Shown here: positions 54,257 through 63,722 of the stretch, in pieces
Layout: the number at the start of each line of letters is the position of its first letter
How positions within the stretch are numbered: position 1 is the first letter of the stretch
NCBI GenBank assembly: GCA_934700345.1
Contig: CAKUXP010000014.1
Coordinates: 1-64,000 of the forward strand
Length of the DNA stretch: 64,000 nucleotides
Direction: 5' to 3'
Source: an uncultured Fibrobacter sp.
GTDB taxonomy: Bacteria; Fibrobacterota; Fibrobacteria; Fibrobacterales; Fibrobacteraceae
Program-made: the position numbers and the translations under genes
The notes under the pieces: model-generated
What the model saw: only the letters and a program-made list of their open reading frames with translations
Databases searched by the model: none
What the model was told of the DNA's origin: nothing

Positions 54257-56689
54257 ATGGAAAAGTTTCGCGTCATCGGAATGTCGTGTGCCGCCTGTGT
54301 CGCCCGTGTCGAGAAATCTGTCCGAGTGGTTCCCGGCGTGGCGTCTTGTTCGGCGAGCCTTCTTACGAACAGTCTGCTCGTGGAAGGAAACTTTGAAACC
54401 TCGGATGTTGTACGTGCCATTGAAAAGGCCGGCTACGGAGCGTCTCCATGGAATAGCGATTTCTCGGCGAGCGAAGCGGAAGTGGACAAGCTTACGGACA
54501 GGACTTCGCCTCTTTTGTGGAAACGCTTTTTCTCTTCGGTTGCCTTTCTCCTGGTTCTGCTTTACTTCAGCATGGCGAATCCGCTTTTGGGCTTGCCGCT
54601 TCCGGCCTGCTTTGCTCGGTACGCGCTTTTGAACGGTTTCGTGCAGATGGCGCTCGCTCTAATCGTTCTTTTCGTCAACCGAAAATTTTTCGTGAGCGGA
54701 TTCCGGGCGCTTTTCCACGGTGGACCGAACATGGATACGCTGGTCTCCCTCGGAGCCGGTGCTTCGTTTGTGTACAGCTTTGCGATGCTTTTCTTTTCGG
54801 ACGGGAAGTCTCTTTATTTTGAAACGTCGGCGATGATTGTCACGCTGATTACCCTCGGAAAATGCCTGGAATCGATGTCAAAAGGGCGCACAACGGATGC
54901 GCTCAAAAGCCTGCTGAAGCTCGCGCCCAAGACGGCGAACGTTATTCGGGACGGAAGCGAAATCGTGGTGGAGGCTTCCCAGGTAAAGGTGGGAGATGTC
55001 TTTATCGTAAAGCCCGGAGAAAGCGTTCCCGTCGATGGCGTGGTTTTGGAAGGCGCTTCTGCGGTCGATGAATCCGCTCTTTCCGGCGAGAGCCTTCCTG
55101 TCGATAAGGAAGTGAATTCATTTGTCAGCGCGGCGACGCTTAACCAGAACGGTTCCTTGAAATGTCGGGCGCTTCGGGTCGGACGCGATACGGCGCTTTC
55201 TAAAATTATCCAGATGGTGAGCGAAGCTTCGGCGACAAAGGCTCCGATCGAAAAAATTGCGGACCGGGTCTCGGGCGTTTTCGTGCCTGCGGTCATTCTC
55301 GTTGCGCTGGTGACATTTTCTGTCTGGAAATTTTTGGGGGCGGACTTTTCGTTTGCGCTTTCCCATGCGATTGCGGTCCTTGTCGTGAGCTGTCCGTGTG
55401 CGCTCGGCCTTGCGACGCCTGTCGCCATCATGGTCGGAATGGGAAAGGGGGCGAAAAACGGAATCCTGTTCAAGACGGGAACCGCCTTGGAAGAGACCGG
55501 GCGGATTCGGGTTGTCGCCTTGGACAAGACGGGAACGATTACACGGGGAAAGCCTGTCGTGACGGATATCCTTCCGAACGGAATGTCTCCGGAAAACTTT
55601 TTGGAACTAGCCGCTTCGCTTGAAGTACGGAGCGAACATCCGCTGTCGAAAGCGATCCTCGCTAAAGCGGAAGAACTTTCCGTCAAAATCGTGGAACCGG
55701 AATCTTTCACGGCAAAGTCCGGCTTGGGCGTCGAAGCTCTTGTCGCGGGCCGAAAGGCTTTTGCCGGCAATCTGGACTTTATCCGCACCAAGGTTCCTAT
55801 CGATTCTTCCGTAGAAAGTACGCTTTCAAAACTCGCCGACGAAGGAAAGACCCCGATTCTCTTTGCGGACGAAAAGATTTTCCTCGGAAGCATCGCCGTT
55901 GCGGATGAACTGAAAGAGGACAGCGCAGCCTCGATTTCCGAATTGAGAAAGATGGGAATCTACACGGTCATGCTTTCGGGGGACAACCGGAGAACCGCTT
56001 CGGCTGTCGCGCAAAAGGCTCGGGTCGATGAAGTTGTCGCCGGAATCCTTCCGGGAGAGAAGGCAAGTGAAATCCGACGGTTGCAGCAGCGTGGGAAGAT
56101 AGCGATGGTCGGGGACGGCATCAACGATGCGCCTGCGCTCGCCCAGGCAAATGTCGGCATGGCGATCGGTGCGGGAACGGATGTGGCGGTTGAAACTGCG
56201 GATGTCGTGCTTGTGAACAGCAGTCTGGAAGATGTCTGCGCCGCGATCCGCTTAAGTCGAGCGACCCTTTGGAACATCCGGGAGAACCTTTTCTGGGCAT
56301 TCTTCTACAACGTCGCCCTGATGCCGCTTGCCGCCGGAGCGTATTACGCGATCAACGGCTGGTCCATGCATCCGGTCCTCGGCGCTTGCGCCATGAGTCT
56401 TTCGAGTTTCTGCGTCGTGATGAACGCGCTCCGGCTAAATTTCAAACAGATCCGGCCGGGACGCAAGGAGTACAAAATGGAAAAGATAACGAAGAACATT
56501 CGGGTTGAAGGGATGATGTGCGCACACTGCGAAGCCCATGTCCGCGAAGCGTTGCTTGCGATTCTTGGAATCGAGAAAGCCGAAGCGGATCACGAAAAAA
56601 ATTGCGTAAAAATCGAGTGCTCGGAAATGCCGTCCGAGGAATCCCTGAAAGCGGCAATCCAAAAGGCCGGCTATACGTACAAAGGTTAA
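54257..56689 (+). CDS. copA: Copper-exporting P1B-type ATPase with N- and C-terminal HMA domains
   Basis: An 810-residue P-type ATPase. The N-terminal HMA domain has GMSCAACVARVEK, the membrane copper site is Cys379-Pro-Cys381 (SCPCALGLATP), the phosphorylated residue is Asp423 in DKTGTITRGKP, and the hinge is MVGDGINDAPALAQANVG. Unusually a second HMA domain (about 741-810, GMMCAHCEAHV) follows the last membrane helices. It begins at an internal Met with its own AAGGAG, so it may also be made as a free chaperone. It exports Cu(I) from the cytoplasm. Confidence 0.94.
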   Translation: MEKFRVIGMSCAACVARVEKSVRVVPGVASCSASLLTNSLLVEGNFETSDVVRAIEKAGYGASPWNSDFSASEAEVDKLTDRTSPLLWKRFFSSVAFLLVLLYFSMANPLLGLPLPACFARYALLNGFVQMALALIVLFVNRKFFVSGFRALFHGGPNMDTLVSLGAGASFVYSFAMLFFSDGKSLYFETSAMIVTLITLGKCLESMSKGRTTDALKSLLKLAPKTANVIRDGSEIVVEASQVKVGDVFIVKPGESVPVDGVVLEGASAVDESALSGESLPVDKEVNSFVSAATLNQNGSLKCRALRVGRDTALSKIIQMVSEASATKAPIEKIADRVSGVFVPAVILVALVTFSVWKFLGADFSFALSHAIAVLVVSCPCALGLATPVAIMVGMGKGAKNGILFKTGTALEETGRIRVVALDKTGTITRGKPVVTDILPNGMSPENFLELAASLEVRSEHPLSKAILAKAEELSVKIVEPESFTAKSGLGVEALVAGRKAFAGNLDFIRTKVPIDSSVESTLSKLADEGKTPILFADEKIFLGSIAVADELKEDSAASISELRKMGIYTVMLSGDNRRTASAVAQKARVDEVVAGILPGEKASEIRRLQQRGKIAMVGDGINDAPALAQANVGMAIGAGTDVAVETADVVLVNSSLEDVCAAIRLSRATLWNIRENLFWAFFYNVALMPLAAGAYYAINGWSMHPVLGACAMSLSSFCVVMNALRLNFKQIRPGRKEYKMEKITKNIRVEGMMCAHCEAHVREALLAILGIEKAEADHEKNCVKIECSEMPSEESLKAAIQKAGYTYKG
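56464..56479 (+). promoter_or_regulatory. Internal ribosome-binding site before the C-terminal HMA domain of copA
   Basis: AAGGAG at 56464 is 7 bases from an in-frame ATG at 56477, exactly at the start of the C-terminal HMA domain. Initiation here would give a 70-residue CopZ-like protein. The site may be a relic of a copZ gene fused to copA. Confidence 0.5.
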
Positions 56690-56691
56690 AA

Positions 56692-56716
56692 AAACGCCCG
56701 AATCCTTCGGGCGTTT
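56692..56716 (+). terminator. Bidirectional terminator between copA and argH
   Basis: AAACGCCCGAA and TTCGGGCGTTT form a perfect 11-pair stem with a TCC loop. On the minus strand it is followed by a run of seven Ts, so it serves argH best and copA probably as well. Confidence 0.85.
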
Positions 56717-56728
56717 CCATTTTGACGA

Positions 56729-58135
56729 TTACTTTTTCTTCCTTTCTTTTGCGAGGATTTTTTCCGCTTTGCGGAATTCTTCCTTGACGGAAGTTGCACC
56801 GGTTCCGCCTTCGATGTTTCTACGCGAAACGGAGTAGGCGAAAGTCAGTTTCTTTTTGACGCCTTTCGGGTCGGGAACGCCTTTGCTCGCCCATTCCTCG
56901 TCGGAAAGGTCGGTGAACTGTTCGCCTAGCCTTGCCGCTTCGCCGACGAGGCTTCCGACGATCCGGTGCGCATCGCGGAAGGGAATCCCGTCTTCGACCA
57001 GGATGTCGGCGAGGTCCGTCGCGAGGAGCGCAGGGAGCATCTTGCTTTCCATCTTGTCAAAGTTCCATTTGGCGCTTTCGATGGCCTCTTTCATGACGCG
57101 GAGGATGACCTTTGCCGTGTGGACGCTGTCGAAGACGGGCTGCTTGTCTTCCTGCAGGTCGCGGCTGTAGGAAAGCGGTGCGCCCTTGACCAGGGTAAAC
57201 ATCGCACTGAAATTTCCGAGCATCCGACCGGACTTTCCGCGGATGAGTTCCATCGAATCGGGATTCTTCTTTTGCGGCATCATCGAGGAACCGCTCGAAA
57301 ACGCGTCGGACAGGGTGAGGTAGCCGAATTCGCTCGAACTCCAGATGACAAAATCTTCGGCGTAACGGCTGAGCGTGCTTGCGATAATCGAAAGATCGCT
57401 CAGGAATTCAATCGCCATGTCGCGGTGGCTGACTGCGTCGATGCTGTTTGCACTCGGGCGTTCAAAGCCGAGTTCCTTGGCGACGAGCATCCGGTGGTAG
57501 GGAAATGCGGACCCGGCCATCGCACCGCTTCCGAGCGGGAGTTCCACATGCAGGGCGAGAAAATTTTCGAGCCTTTTGGAGTCGCGGGAAAGCGCAAAGA
57601 AAAGACTCATCAGGTAATGGCTGAAGAGAATCGGCTGCGCCTGCTGCAGGTGCGTGTAGCCGGGCATCAGCTTTCCGAAATTCTTTTTCGCAACCGCCAG
57701 GACGGTCGTTTGAAGATCGATGACGAGCTTTCGGATTTCTTCGGCGCGGTGGCGCATGTAGAGCTTGAAGTCCGTGGAAACCTGGTCGTTGCGGCTTCTT
57801 CCCGTGTGGATTTTTTTTCCGAGGTCTCCGATGCGTTCCGTGAGGACTCGTTCCACGGCCATGTGAACGTCTTCGTCCGTGGGGAGCCAAAGGCTTTTGC
57901 CGTTGTGGACATCTTCGAGAATGCCCAGAAGCCCCTTGCGGATTTTCGCATAGTCCGCCTTGCTCAGAACGCCTGATTCCACAAGCCCCTTGCCGTGTCC
58001 GAGTGAACCCTGGATATCTTCTTCCAGAAGTTCCTTGTCGAAATCGAGGCTAAAGCTAAGGTCGATCATGCTCTGGGCCATGCCGCAGTCGAAGCGACCG
58101 TCCCACATCATTTTTTTGCCAGTCTTTTTGGCCAT
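56729..58135 (-). CDS. argH: Argininosuccinate lyase
   Basis: A 468-residue enzyme for the last step of arginine synthesis, cleaving argininosuccinate to arginine and fumarate. The signature GSSMMPQKKNPD is near residue 280; HTGRSRNDQV, the TxH of PGYTHLQQAQP and the N-terminal WDGRFD also match. The start is the ATG at 58135; a longer frame reaches 58177 but lacks similarity. The native promoter region is cut 37 bases upstream by an IS30 element whose transposase reads toward argH. Confidence 0.95.
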   Translation of the reverse strand: MAKKTGKKMMWDGRFDCGMAQSMIDLSFSLDFDKELLEEDIQGSLGHGKGLVESGVLSKADYAKIRKGLLGILEDVHNGKSLWLPTDEDVHMAVERVLTERIGDLGKKIHTGRSRNDQVSTDFKLYMRHRAEEIRKLVIDLQTTVLAVAKKNFGKLMPGYTHLQQAQPILFSHYLMSLFFALSRDSKRLENFLALHVELPLGSGAMAGSAFPYHRMLVAKELGFERPSANSIDAVSHRDMAIEFLSDLSIIASTLSRYAEDFVIWSSSEFGYLTLSDAFSSGSSMMPQKKNPDSMELIRGKSGRMLGNFSAMFTLVKGAPLSYSRDLQEDKQPVFDSVHTAKVILRVMKEAIESAKWNFDKMESKMLPALLATDLADILVEDGIPFRDAHRIVGSLVGEAARLGEQFTDLSDEEWASKGVPDPKGVKKKLTFAYSVSRRNIEGGTGATSVKEEFRKAEKILAKERKKK

Positions 58136-58172
58136 GGAAAATCCTCGTTTTTGTGCACTGCAAAGACGCGAA

Positions 58173-59266
58173 TTCAACCTGTCAATGCAACAGAATGTTG
58201 AACTTGTGTAAAATATACTCCTTCGGTGTCATGTAGTCAAGCCGCTTTCTGGGCCTGTTGTTCAGCTTTTCCTCGATTCTCCTGACGTCCTCCGGAGTGA
58301 CGTTCCCGAAATCCGTCCCCTTTGGCAGATATTGCCGTACGAGCCCGTTCATGTTCTCGTTTGCGCCCCTGTCGCAGGAGCGGTAGGGCCGGGCGAAAAA
58401 GAATCCCACATCCAGTTCCCTTGCGATTTTCTCGTGGCAGGCGAATTCCTTTCCGTTGTCCGAGGTTATCGTGTGCAGGACGCCGAGCTTCTTCAGGGGC
58501 CGGAGCGCGGCGACGGCCGCGTCCGCAAGCTCCTCCGCGTTCTTGCCGCCGAGCTTCCGAATCCACAAAAACATCCCTGCGCGATCGTTTATCGTGAGCA
58601 GGGCCCCCTTCCTGTTCTTGCCGATTACCGTATCGATTTCAAGGTCCCCGAAGCGTTCTTTCCGATAGACTTCCGGCGGACGCAGCTCTATGCCTTTCCG
58701 GTTGCGGATTCGCCCCCTGCGCTCGTTCCTGCGGCCCCGGGAACCCTTCTTCTTGCAGTTGTGGCGCAGATGCCTGTACAGGTCGTCCCCGCGGAGCTTC
58801 CGCTCCCAGACATACCGGTATATGCGCTCCGCGCTTGGCGCGGGCCTTCCCAGCCTTCGAAGGCGTCCGCAAACCTGGTCGGGGCTGAAATCCTGGCGCA
58901 ACATGGCACGGACTTCGTCCCAGGTCCGCTGGCCGTATTTGCAATGCCTGTGGCCTTCGTGCCGCCTCGCCGTCGCCAGCCGTTCTGCCGTATCGCTGCG
59001 GTAATTGCCGTTGACGGAGTTTCGCCTGAGCTCCCTGTAGACCGTACTGCGGTCAACCCCGAGGAGTTTCGCCATCTCGGATTTGCTCTTGTTGGCCTGC
59101 AGGGACTTGAAAATAAAGTATCTTTGGTTTTCGTCTAGATGTTCCATATGCAACTTTTGGTGGTTCGAAAGTGCAAGGTAGAAACTTTAGACGGCCACCC
59201 TCGCGGGAGGCTTTTTCGTTTTTACGGGACTGTCGAATCACTGCCGTGTTGCATTGACGACTTGAA
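58173..59266 (-). mobile_element. IS30-family insertion sequence, apparently intact
   Basis: About 1.09 kb with imperfect inverted repeats: TTCAACCTGTCAATGCAACA at the left and, on the other strand, TTCAAGTCGTCAATGCAACA at the right (17 of 20 positions match). It holds one transposase gene. No clear target duplication is visible, which suggests a deletion or rearrangement next to the element. It ends the coding region of the AAA-ATPase partner gene on the right and abuts the argH leader on the left. Confidence 0.82.
58182..59147 (-). CDS. IS30-family transposase
   Basis: A 321-residue DDE transposase. The N-terminal helix-turn-helix has KSKSEMAKLLGVDRSTVYREL. The catalytic domain shows DLEIDTVIGKN, the second Asp in TITSDNGKEFA, and Glu in RGANENMNGLVRQYLPKGTDF, the IS30 signature. 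The start is the ATG at 59147; a TTG two codons earlier is possible. Its stop codon lies inside the left inverted repeat. It looks complete and may be active. Confidence 0.93.
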   Translation of the reverse strand: MEHLDENQRYFIFKSLQANKSKSEMAKLLGVDRSTVYRELRRNSVNGNYRSDTAERLATARRHEGHRHCKYGQRTWDEVRAMLRQDFSPDQVCGRLRRLGRPAPSAERIYRYVWERKLRGDDLYRHLRHNCKKKGSRGRRNERRGRIRNRKGIELRPPEVYRKERFGDLEIDTVIGKNRKGALLTINDRAGMFLWIRKLGGKNAEELADAAVAALRPLKKLGVLHTITSDNGKEFACHEKIARELDVGFFFARPYRSCDRGANENMNGLVRQYLPKGTDFGNVTPEDVRRIEEKLNNRPRKRLDYMTPKEYILHKFNILLH

Positions 59267-59713
59267 ACCGCCTATTGTTTCTACAATGCAACCGGAGTAT
59301 CGTGCACGTCTGACATCAAAGGAATATTCATGCCCGCCACACAGGTGCATCGCTCTGAATCTTAGCGAACGTGGTTCTTCTCTAGTATGGGCTGGGTTTG
59401 TAGGATCTCGGTCAAAAACGTTTAGCTTTACGTAAACACCGGTCGGGTCTATAACCATTGGAAAGTTTTTCAAAAAAGCCTCTACGGCATCAACAAGAGT
59501 CTTTTCTGTCTTTTGGGGGAGTATAGGTGCTACGAGGGAGTCTGCTGGAATGAATTGCTTAATGGATTTTAGCTGAAACCCGTTTTTTACAGCCTCCCAG
59601 GAACTGCATGGCGTTTTTTGCGTCTGTATCGGTTTTGGGGCTTTGAGTGTCTTGGTCCCGCTTGGACGGCGCAGTCTGGCAAGCATTTCATTGAATCTTT
59701 TATCGGTTCCCAT
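59222..59713 (-). pseudogene. Partner gene of the AAA ATPase, 3' end truncated by IS30
   Basis: Native coding runs from the ATG at 59713 (MGTDKRFNEMLARLRRP; an ATG at 59719 is an alternative) to about 59267, roughly 149 codons. It then crosses the IS30 repeat and stops inside the element at 59222. It overlaps the ATPase gene by about 14 bases, so the two are a coupled pair. The segment LVDAVEAFLKNFPMVIDP...HLCGGHEY has no sure match; a nuclease-like partner is a guess from context. The missing 3' part is not found beyond the element. Confidence 0.65.
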
Positions 59714-61064
59714 CGACATCCTCGGTCGCATAATCAAAAAGATTTGCATAAGAATTGATATTGGGAACGCCGCCAAGGCGACCGTCAAGATACAGTTGTG
59801 GTAACTTGCGATCTTTTCGGATTTTGGTATCGTTTAAAACAAACTCATCTAAAGAGGAAAGCTTTGTCGAACCGGTTTCTGCATCGCGTTCTGCAATCCA
59901 GATCTCGTCTCGACGCAGTACATCTTGATCCATTTGCTCTATATCGTGGTTTGTTAATATCAGCTGGGATCGGGTGTCTTGATTTCTTGTTTCTAAGAAA
60001 GATGCCAACAGTTGTTTAACCAGGTTTGTGTGGAGACTGCGGTCTAGTTCGTCGATTACATAGCAACAATCGGAACCGATAGAGACAAGGTCGTTAAATG
60101 CCGGGAAAAGGTGCAGGCATCGCCTGGTTCCATCGGAATTTTCCGCTATTTCAAAGGGGACTAAATTACCTTTCAAGTCTCGATGGTACGAAACCATCTT
60201 TTGGCATTTGAGGTCTTTGTTCGCATTTAATTCAAATTTATAAAAATCGTCTCTTGAGCCGGTTGCCAGAATATTGATTACTCCGGAATTTAGGGCCGAC
60301 GAAATGTCGTTTAACATTTCCTTTGGAAAAAAATTCACGTAATCGTCGAAAGGCTTGAAATCAATTCTTTCGATGCTTGTGTCCAGCTTATGCAAGAAAG
60401 AGGACAGTCTGTTTGTTGGCATGCTCCTATCGGTAAAATTAATGAGCTTGCTGGATGGCTTTAGAATGACAAGCTTGAAGCGAAACCATGAATAGATTTT
60501 CTTAAGTTCTTCAAGTCCCTGTACATTGATGCTTTGCGCGTAAGAGATCGCCAGTTTTTGCTTGATAACGCTTTGGAAGGCAAGGCGTGTCGCTTTGGGG
60601 ATGTCTTTATCCAAAATACGGATCGAACCATCGCTCATTCGTTCAAAGATGGGCTTCATCTTGCGACCTCGGGCTTTTTCAAGCTTTTCGCTCGTAACAA
60701 GTCCGTTATGGTTTAACGAAAATGCATAATGATACCACAGATCATCTACCGTAAAGGAAAATTCAAAGCAACTGTCTTTGTTCTTATATTCGGGATCAAG
60801 TCTAAATGAATCTACGACTTCATTACGGAAAGAATCAAAATTGGTCGAGAAAATTTTTCTTACGGCAAATTCGATTGCCTTGACAAGATTCGACTTTCCT
60901 GCGGCATTGGAACCAAAAACAACGGAAATTGGCAAAACATTCAGTTTGTATTCCGGCAAATACTGGATATGATTTGCGTGCTGCTTTTCCTTGGTGGCGA
61001 CAAGGGAAATAGAAGTCGGTTCTTTGAATGATTTCCAGTTAGATACAGAAAAACTCAAAAGCAT
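59700..61064 (-). CDS. AAA-family ATPase (RloA/AAA_15-like), possible defence protein
   Basis: A 454-residue ABC/SMC-like ATPase. It opens MLLSFSVSNWKSFKEPTSISL, typical of RecF-like or RloA-like 'AAA_15/AAA_21' proteins. Walker A is FGSNAAGKSNLVKAI (50-64), and Walker B with the catalytic Glu is CYVIDELDRSLH (about 345). The D-loop/His region follows with LILTNHDIEQMD. Such ATPases pair with small effector genes in phage-defence modules near type I restriction loci; here the partner is broken. GGAG precedes the ATG at 61064. Confidence 0.8.
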   Translation of the reverse strand: MLLSFSVSNWKSFKEPTSISLVATKEKQHANHIQYLPEYKLNVLPISVVFGSNAAGKSNLVKAIEFAVRKIFSTNFDSFRNEVVDSFRLDPEYKNKDSCFEFSFTVDDLWYHYAFSLNHNGLVTSEKLEKARGRKMKPIFERMSDGSIRILDKDIPKATRLAFQSVIKQKLAISYAQSINVQGLEELKKIYSWFRFKLVILKPSSKLINFTDRSMPTNRLSSFLHKLDTSIERIDFKPFDDYVNFFPKEMLNDISSALNSGVINILATGSRDDFYKFELNANKDLKCQKMVSYHRDLKGNLVPFEIAENSDGTRRCLHLFPAFNDLVSIGSDCCYVIDELDRSLHTNLVKQLLASFLETRNQDTRSQLILTNHDIEQMDQDVLRRDEIWIAERDAETGSTKLSSLDEFVLNDTKIRKDRKLPQLYLDGRLGGVPNINSYANLFDYATEDVDGNR

Positions 61065-61179
61065 GGTATCTCCGGTGAGTTTTTAGAAAATAGCATTGTT
61101 TAATATAAAATTCAATGCTTTGTGAGAAAAAATCTCACGAAACTATGAATTTTGCAATGTTTTCTAGGAGAATTTGTGC

Positions 61180-61494
61180 TTACTTGACTCTTTCCCAATA
61201 GATTTTCTCACCAAATATTTCGCAGTACATTTGGTTTTTGCCATGCATGTAATAGACGACCGAGATTCCTAGCGTTCCGGTGACTAAAACCTTATCGCCA
61301 TCGACTTCATACTTGACATCTTCGGCCATGCCGCAGGAATATTCCTTCGATGAGGTAAATTCGACTTCATCACAGCCGATTTGTTTGAGTATTTCTGCTC
61401 CGGATGTAGCTTTCCATTTTCCGATAATGGGATTGCCGCATGCTGTCAGTGTCAATGCTGTTGCGCAGAGCAAGATCGTTTTAATTATCTTCAT
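61180..61494 (-). CDS. Small lipoprotein coupled to hsdS
   Basis: A 104-residue protein with a signal peptide and lipobox TLTAC (Cys19). The mature part begins GNPIIGKWKATSG and has a few strands with a CGMAEDVKYEVDG segment, like small lipocalin-like lipoproteins. Its ATG overlaps the hsdS stop (ATGA), an odd place for an exported protein. No function is known. Confidence 0.65.
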   Translation of the reverse strand: MKIIKTILLCATALTLTACGNPIIGKWKATSGAEILKQIGCDEVEFTSSKEYSCGMAEDVKYEVDGDKVLVTGTLGISVVYYMHGKNQMYCEIFGEKIYWERVK

Positions 61495-62735
61495 GGTTCC
61501 TCCGTTTCCCTTTTTGCTGTTTGCTCTCCGCTCATGAGCTTTGGCAGAAGAGTGTCGCGGAGCTTTACTAATCTTTGATTTTCTTCTATGCTGTTTGCCA
61601 TTTGCTTGATGATTGATTCGCTCATTTTGGCAAAATGGTTTAATGAGGAAAGGTTCTTGGGCAAAGAGATTTCGTACTCAGGAAGAGCTTTTTTACTCAT
61701 GTGGAGAACGGTGGTTCCGTTCACGTAGCCTAAACAGTGTTTTTTGAACCGTTCGGTGCGCAATAAGGCCGCGAGCAAAAATGGAGAAATATCATCCTTG
61801 GCGACAACTTTGACCAAATCCATAGACATCGTTAATTTGTCATATTCGCATTTTGAAAGAATGACTTCAGCATTTCCGATAACTTCGGCATTCTGAGTTA
61901 GATCGGTATGTGCAACGAGAATGTCAAATACGTCAACGAATTGATTCTCTTTGATTTTATCGGAAGGTTGAACGTCTTTGAATCCGTCTAATTTGAAACC
62001 GCCATTGCGTTCGAAGTTTTTGATTGTCGCCATTCCGATGTTGGATTCAACTAATTCAGACCCTTTATAAGCGTAACCGGAAATGAAATCGGCGAGTTCA
62101 GATAGTTTGTATGTATGCCACTCCCCCGGCATCACGCCGCCAAACGGCGCGAAATCGACGAACCAGTTTTTGAACAGAGCCTGCGCCTGTTCCTCCAGGT
62201 TCTTGTTTATCGCATTGTTGAGTTCTATCTTGTCGTCAAGGCTCCCGAGGATTTCCGCGATGCGCTTCTGTTCCGCGAGAGGGGGAAGCTTGATTGGCAG
62301 ATTTTCAATATCCGACGGTTTGATTGCCGGATACGCCGACGTTGACTGTTCCGCAACCGCATGGAGAGTGACTGTATTTTTCTCCTGGGTCAAACTGTAA
62401 TAGACAAAATCCGGATTTGCCTTGGATTCATCTACATCTAGAACGGAAAAGCCCGTCGAGACGAGAAAATTTTCCGGAATGTTCTTGATGATTCCGAAAT
62501 GTTTCTGGTTCGGTCTGACCGTCGAATAAATAATGCTGTTCTTGCGGACTTTTCTTCTCGCCCGGCTCGGCAAGTCTTCTTTCATCAGGTCGATGAACAG
62601 GATTTTCGATATCCTGTTTTCCGTGATGTTTCCCGTGTCAAGATAGTTCGCAAATTTCCAGTTGTCCTTCGGCGAATAAGTTGACTGATTCGACCTTGCA
62701 ATTTCACCCAGCTTGACTTCTTTCCATTCGCTCAT
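61491..62735 (-). CDS. hsdS: Type I restriction-modification specificity subunit HsdS
   Basis: A 414-residue DNA-recognition subunit. It has two target-recognition domains (about 1-140 and 205-345), each followed by a conserved helix: LPPLAEQKRIAEILGSLDDKIELNN near 150-175 and SIEENQRLVKLRDTLLPKLMSGE near 380-405. The opening WKEVKLGEIARSN is typical. The target cannot be predicted. The tail of hsdM lies about 1.1 kb upstream on the same strand, separated by a truncated ATPase gene, so the operon has been split. Confidence 0.93.
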   Translation of the reverse strand: MSEWKEVKLGEIARSNQSTYSPKDNWKFANYLDTGNITENRISKILFIDLMKEDLPSRARRKVRKNSIIYSTVRPNQKHFGIIKNIPENFLVSTGFSVLDVDESKANPDFVYYSLTQEKNTVTLHAVAEQSTSAYPAIKPSDIENLPIKLPPLAEQKRIAEILGSLDDKIELNNAINKNLEEQAQALFKNWFVDFAPFGGVMPGEWHTYKLSELADFISGYAYKGSELVESNIGMATIKNFERNGGFKLDGFKDVQPSDKIKENQFVDVFDILVAHTDLTQNAEVIGNAEVILSKCEYDKLTMSMDLVKVVAKDDISPFLLAALLRTERFKKHCLGYVNGTTVLHMSKKALPEYEISLPKNLSSLNHFAKMSESIIKQMANSIEENQRLVKLRDTLLPKLMSGEQTAKRETEEP

Positions 62736-62845
62736 ACAATTCCAAAAATACTATTTTCACGCCGCCGTTCCTGAATTTCAGTATCTTCCCCTGCCATTAT
62801 CCGGCTTCGTTCCGTATAGCCCATTTTTGTTCCTTTTTCCCAATG

Positions 62846-63722
62846 CTATAAAAACTGCGCGAAATATACGGGGAACATCTGGATTGCTCCGTCCGCTTGC
62901 GTATCCTTGGTGTGCAGCAGATAGCACGTTTTGATGCGGTCAGAAAACTTTTGGCGGAATGCATCCAAAGAGGCGTGGACATTGTAGCCAGATGACTTGA
63001 CTTCGATTGGGCAAATCTTGTTCCCGCGGGAAAGAAGAAAGTCGATTTCGTATCTCTTGGTGCTGTTAGGCTTGGGAAAAGTGTAGTAAAAGAGCTCCGT
63101 TCCCTTTGTGCGCAATATCTGGGCAATGGCGTTTTCGTAAACGTATCCGAGATTGGCGTTTAGACTGTCGCTCAGGAGCTTTTGATAAATGATGTTTTCT
63201 GTAAACGCTTTATCCTTGAAGGCTAGTGTAACGAATAGTCCCGTGTCTTCGAGGAACAGCTTGAACTTGGAAATGGCCTTATGAAGCGAAAAGCCGGCGC
63301 TCGGGTCGTTTGCATGGTAGGCCATGGAGACTGTCATGGAATCCTTCATGTCCATGAGGATTTCTTCGATAGAAGCAAGATGGTTGTTACCTAGTACCGA
63401 TGAAATCTGGTATCTGGAGACATTGGCGCTTAGCATGGCGGGGATATTGTTGAACAGGTGCGACGCTTTTCCTGTCGGGTCGATTCGCCTAAAGTCGTCT
63501 TCGTACAGTTCGATAATCTCCCGCTTGACGGCGTCCACGGTGGTAAAGTCGTTGTTTTCGATGTAGGCGTTTAGGGCTTGCGGCATTCCGCCAATGAGCA
63601 TGTAGAGCTTAAAGTTGCGCATCAGCTTGCGGTGTACAGCGTTTCCCGCGGGCCTTTTCTTTTTGAACAATTCCTGCATGAACGGCAGGGAAACTTGAAT
63701 AAAAATACCAAATTTGTTTGGC
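62846..63722 (-). pseudogene. DUF4143 ATPase gene lacking its N-terminal AAA domain
   Basis: The frame runs from after a stop near 63722 through VSLPFMQELFKKKRPAGNAVHRKLM to a stop at 62846. It covers the C-terminal part of an AAA/DUF4143 protein: YMLIGGMPQALNAYI, YENAIAQILRTKGTELFYYTF and RYEIDFLLSRGNKICPIEVKSS, a nuclease-like E-x-K pattern. The Walker A/B half (about 150-200 residues) is absent. A 277-codon start at 63679 exists, but the protein would have no ATPase. Confidence 0.75.

Noticed and set aside
54814..55893. 359-codon frame antisense to copA
   Set aside because: A Ser/Thr/Arg-rich shadow frame, with all P-type ATPase motifs on the opposite strand.
56966..57976. 336-codon frame antisense to argH
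   Set aside because: A shadow of argH, with no motifs of its own.
61491..62735. hsdS as an orphan specificity gene
   Set aside because: The C-terminal tail of HsdM is visible at 63864-64000 on the same strand, so it belongs to a type I locus.
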